Shown: positions 61,683-64,000 of the stretch, piece by piece
How positions within the stretch are numbered: position 1 is the first letter of the stretch
Layout of the letters: every line of letters begins with the position of its first letter
Origin: DAOUKH01 sp965207995
GTDB lineage: Bacteria; Chloroflexota; Dehalococcoidia; SHYB01
DNA: 64,000 bases
Direction of reading: 5' to 3'
Assembly (NCBI GenBank): GCA_965207995.1
Contig: OZ242299.1
Span: 2,046,001-2,110,000, forward strand
Notes under the pieces: model-generated
What the model was told of the DNA's origin: nothing
Database searches by the model: none
Seen by the model: the letters and a program-made list of their open reading frames with translations, nothing else
Position numbers and translations under genes: made by a program

Positions 61683-64000
61683 CTATTCCTCTACCGGGAA
61701 CAGTACGACCCGCACATAGCGATCGTCGGTCAGGTAGCGCTGCGCCGCCGCGGCGACTTGCTCCAGCGTCAACGCCTCCAACCGATCGTCGAAGGCGAGG
61801 ATCTCGGTAAAGGGCTCGCCGCGCTGGACCGCGGCCTGGATCTGGCTGAGCCAGAATCCGTTGTCGCGCAACTGTTCCTGCCGAGAGGTGCGCAGCAGCT
61901 CCTTGACGGTGTCCAGGTAGTCTTGCTCGCCGCCGGCCTGGAGCCAGTCCACTTCCGCGAGGATCGCGGCGAAGAGCTCCTCGGTGCGTGAGGGGTCGCT
62001 GCCGAAGATGATGGCGACGAGGTACTCGGGGTCGGGCAGGCGGGAGTCCCGTGCGCTTACGCTGATGCTATAGGTGCCGCCCAGTTCCTCTCGCACTCGC
62101 TCGCGCAGACGGATGCCGAGCACCTCACCGAGCACGGTAAGGGTCAGCGCCTCCTCGCGGCTCCACTCCATGTCTCCCGCGAACACCAGCACGGTGTTGC
62201 TGCGCGGTTCCGTGCCGCTGCGGACGACATGGTCCTCCAGTCCCATCGGCGGGTCGATTCCGACGTCCCGCCACTGCTCGGTGCGGCCCGTGGTCGGCAG
62301 GCTGGCCAGATAGGTGGCGGTCAACGAGCGGAGGGTTTCCCAGTCGAAGGCGCCGACGAAGACGAAGGTCGCGTCGCCCAGGTCGGCGAAACGGTCGTCG
62401 TACACCGCTTCCGCGCGCTCCTCGCTGAGCTCGGCTAGGAGCTCGACAGTAAGGGGCCGGCCACGGAAGTGGCCCTGGCTCAGGATGGAGTTTACGGTGT
62501 CGAAAAGCCGTGCGTCCGGCTCGGCAGCGCGAAATTCCGCGACGCTGCGCATCCTTGCCTCGTATCTCGAGAAGACGGCAGGGTCGAGGCGAGGCTCGGT
62601 TGCATAGAGCGCGATCAGTTGGAAGAGGGTCTCCAGATCTTCGGGTGAGGCGTTGCCGCTCAGGCCTTCGAACAGCTCCCCAATGTACGGAGAAACCGAG
62701 ACTCTCTTGCCTGCGAGGAGCTTTTCGAGGGCCACACTGTCGTGCAGGCCGACGCCGCTTCCTGACACCACGTCGGCGGCGTACAGGGCAGAGACGTAGT
62801 CTTCGTCCGCGATCAGGGAATGCCCGCCGGGGCTGAATGCCTGGAACTGCACCTGGTCATTGCGGAAGTCGGTCTGTTTGGCGATCACGGTAATGCCGTT
62901 GGAGAGCGTCCATCTCTGCGCGTCGATGGACTCAATTCGCTCTTCGGCGACGATGCTTCCTGGGGTCGGAAGCGTTGGGAGGAGCGGGACGTCGCCGAGC
63001 ACGTCTTCGTAGGGAGCCACCTCCAGTGTCGGGGCCGCCACAAGCTGCGCCAGCGCCGCCGCCGACAAGTCGACGTCCGTGCTCGCCTCAGTCTCCTGGG
63101 GCCGGACAATCAGGAGCGCGGTATCTTCGGGATCGGTCCACGATTCCACCACGTCGCTGAAGTCGGCCAACGAGATTTGCGGCACGAGCTCCTGGTACAG
63201 CTCCCATTCAGCCTCGATGCCGGGGACCGACCCCCCGCTGAGGAAGTGGTCCTCGTACAACTGGACTAGGCCCGACGAAGGCCTCTGGTCCCGCTGCTTG
63301 TACGAGCTCTCCACCGCCCGCAAGAGGTTGACCTTCTCCCGGGCGAGTTCGGAGTCGGTGAACCCATGCTGTCGAACACGCTGCAATTCTTCCAGCACGG
63401 CCGCCAATCCCTGCTCGATGCCGCTATCCTCTACCCATCCCGAAAACGTTGCGATGTCGAGTGTTTGCACATATGGCGAACGTCCGGCCTGCGACCCGAG
63501 GTAGGGAGGGTCGGCGGCTTGACCGCGCTCGAACAGCCGTGCGTTGAGCATCATGAAGGCCAGACGCTCCACCGCCGCGCGCCGGAATGCCTCGAGGTCC
63601 TGAACGCTTTGGGGTTCGAGCTTTCGGATGAGGACGAACTGGGTGCCGGGCGACTCGGCATCGGTGAAGACGGCGATGTCCGGCTCCTCGTGCCGCGGAA
63701 CGCCGAAGGCGGGCCGGTCGGTGGGTGATGCTGCTGCGGCGCGTTCCTGGATTGCCTCGCCCTCGGGCGGCGGTGCAAAGTGCTGCTTGACCTTGGCCTC
63801 GATGTCCGCGGTGTCGAAGTGGCCGACGGCGACGATTGCCATGAGGTCGGGCCTGTACCAACGCTCGTAGTAGTCCCTCAGGCGCTGACCAGGCGCGCTC
63901 TCGACGATCTCGGGCAGACCGATGAGGGCCCGTTCGGCGTAGCGGGAGGAGCCGAAGAGCAGCCGGAGCAGGGTGTCCTGCAGGCGCGAGTTGAATCCCT
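61683..64000 (-). CDS. M16-family zinc peptidase, N-terminus beyond the window
   Basis: The frame is open from 64000 (GFNSRLQDTLLRLLFGSSRY) to the stop at 61683, about 770 residues. RLRDYYERWYRPDLMAIVAV followed by GHFD is the conserved end of an M16 catalytic half. Two further M16 C-terminal-type domains follow, with FSPGGHSLIADEDYVSALYA, FVFVGAFDWETLRSL and LGGTYSISVSARDSRLPDPE. The HxxEH zinc site should lie upstream, outside the window. Such proteins are often exported pitrilysin-like peptidases, but no signal peptide can be seen here. It converges on the carbonic anhydrase gene. Confidence 0.9.
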   Translation of the reverse strand, partial: GFNSRLQDTLLRLLFGSSRYAERALIGLPEIVESAPGQRLRDYYERWYRPDLMAIVAVGHFDTADIEAKVKQHFAPPPEGEAIQERAAAASPTDRPAFGVPRHEEPDIAVFTDAESPGTQFVLIRKLEPQSVQDLEAFRRAAVERLAFMMLNARLFERGQAADPPYLGSQAGRSPYVQTLDIATFSGWVEDSGIEQGLAAVLEELQRVRQHGFTDSELAREKVNLLRAVESSYKQRDQRPSSGLVQLYEDHFLSGGSVPGIEAEWELYQELVPQISLADFSDVVESWTDPEDTALLIVRPQETEASTDVDLSAAALAQLVAAPTLEVAPYEDVLGDVPLLPTLPTPGSIVAEERIESIDAQRWTLSNGITVIAKQTDFRNDQVQFQAFSPGGHSLIADEDYVSALYAADVVSGSGVGLHDSVALEKLLAGKRVSVSPYIGELFEGLSGNASPEDLETLFQLIALYATEPRLDPAVFSRYEARMRSVAEFRAAEPDARLFDTVNSILSQGHFRGRPLTVELLAELSEERAEAVYDDRFADLGDATFVFVGAFDWETLRSLTATYLASLPTTGRTEQWRDVGIDPPMGLEDHVVRSGTEPRSNTVLVFAGDMEWSREEALTLTVLGEVLGIRLRERVREELGGTYSISVSARDSRLPDPEYLVAIIFGSDPSRTEELFAAILAEVDWLQAGGEQDYLDTVKELLRTSRQEQLRDNGFWLSQIQAAVQRGEPFTEILAFDDRLEALTLEQVAAAAQRYLTDDRYVRVVLFPVEE

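Overview
The window is GC-rich bacterial DNA. Thr/Pro-rich linkers in a secreted lipoprotein, leaderless-looking toxin genes and the overall gene style suggest a Chloroflexota genome, perhaps a marine or sponge-associated SAR202/Dehalococcoidia-like lineage. This is an inference from style, because no rRNA or marker gene is present. Bases 1 to about 59.4 kb form a large defence and mobile-element island. The last 4.5 kb (HAD hydrolase, OsmC, carbonic anhydrase, M16 peptidase) look like ordinary chromosome.

Layout. 0-1.1 kb: end of a D12-class adenine methyltransferase overlapping a NotI-like restriction endonuclease. 1.2-4.2 kb: a lipoprotein fusing a solute-binding domain to a caspase-like peptidase. 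4.3-6.5 kb: a gene with four tandem XRE domains, split by an IS30-family element. 7.3-11.1 kb: a repeat-rich zone with one intact and one decayed copy of an unrecognised HTH/coiled-coil gene and palindrome-rich leaders. 11.2-14.1 kb: HicAB, a large serine recombinase, a truncated second recombinase and its RHH regulator. 14.3-17.0 kb: nearly 2 kb of modular palindromes leading into another intact HTH/coiled-coil gene. 17.1-27.8 kb: one minus-strand operon of eight tightly packed genes, namely an XRE regulator, HsdM, HsdS, a DUF433/DUF5615 toxin-antitoxin pair, HsdR, a C5-cytosine methyltransferase and a MORC/MutL-like GHKL ATPase ending in a nuclease-like domain. 28.4-34.6 kb: an RHH-like small protein, an adenine methyltransferase and a PIN nuclease in one operon, then a nuclease-methyltransferase fusion. 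34.7-37.9 kb: a truncated wHTH gene and an inverted, decayed copy of the 14.3-17 kb repeat zone. 38-43 kb: a RelE/HigA-type pair, a YaaC-like gene and two convergent serine recombinases. 43-52 kb: conjugative or plasmid-like genes, including ImmA/IrrE, XRE, four small HTH genes in tandem, DUF3800, a wHTH protein, a VirD4-like ATPase and a 5'-truncated helicase. 52.3-59.4 kb: VapBC, a single-chain type ISP restriction enzyme and a GmrSD-like type IV restriction enzyme.

The genes work together as stacked restriction-modification and toxin-antitoxin modules carried between serine recombinases. The most striking points are: (1) an OsmC gene with an in-frame TGA at the family's reactive cysteine followed by a bacterial-SECIS-like hairpin, a probable selenoprotein; (2) the RHH / adenine methyltransferase / PIN operon; (3) a multi-copy HTH/coiled-coil gene family with copy-specific palindrome arrays; (4) the eight-gene hybrid restriction operon; and (5) a perfect 20-bp terminator-like hairpin inside the type ISP coding sequence.
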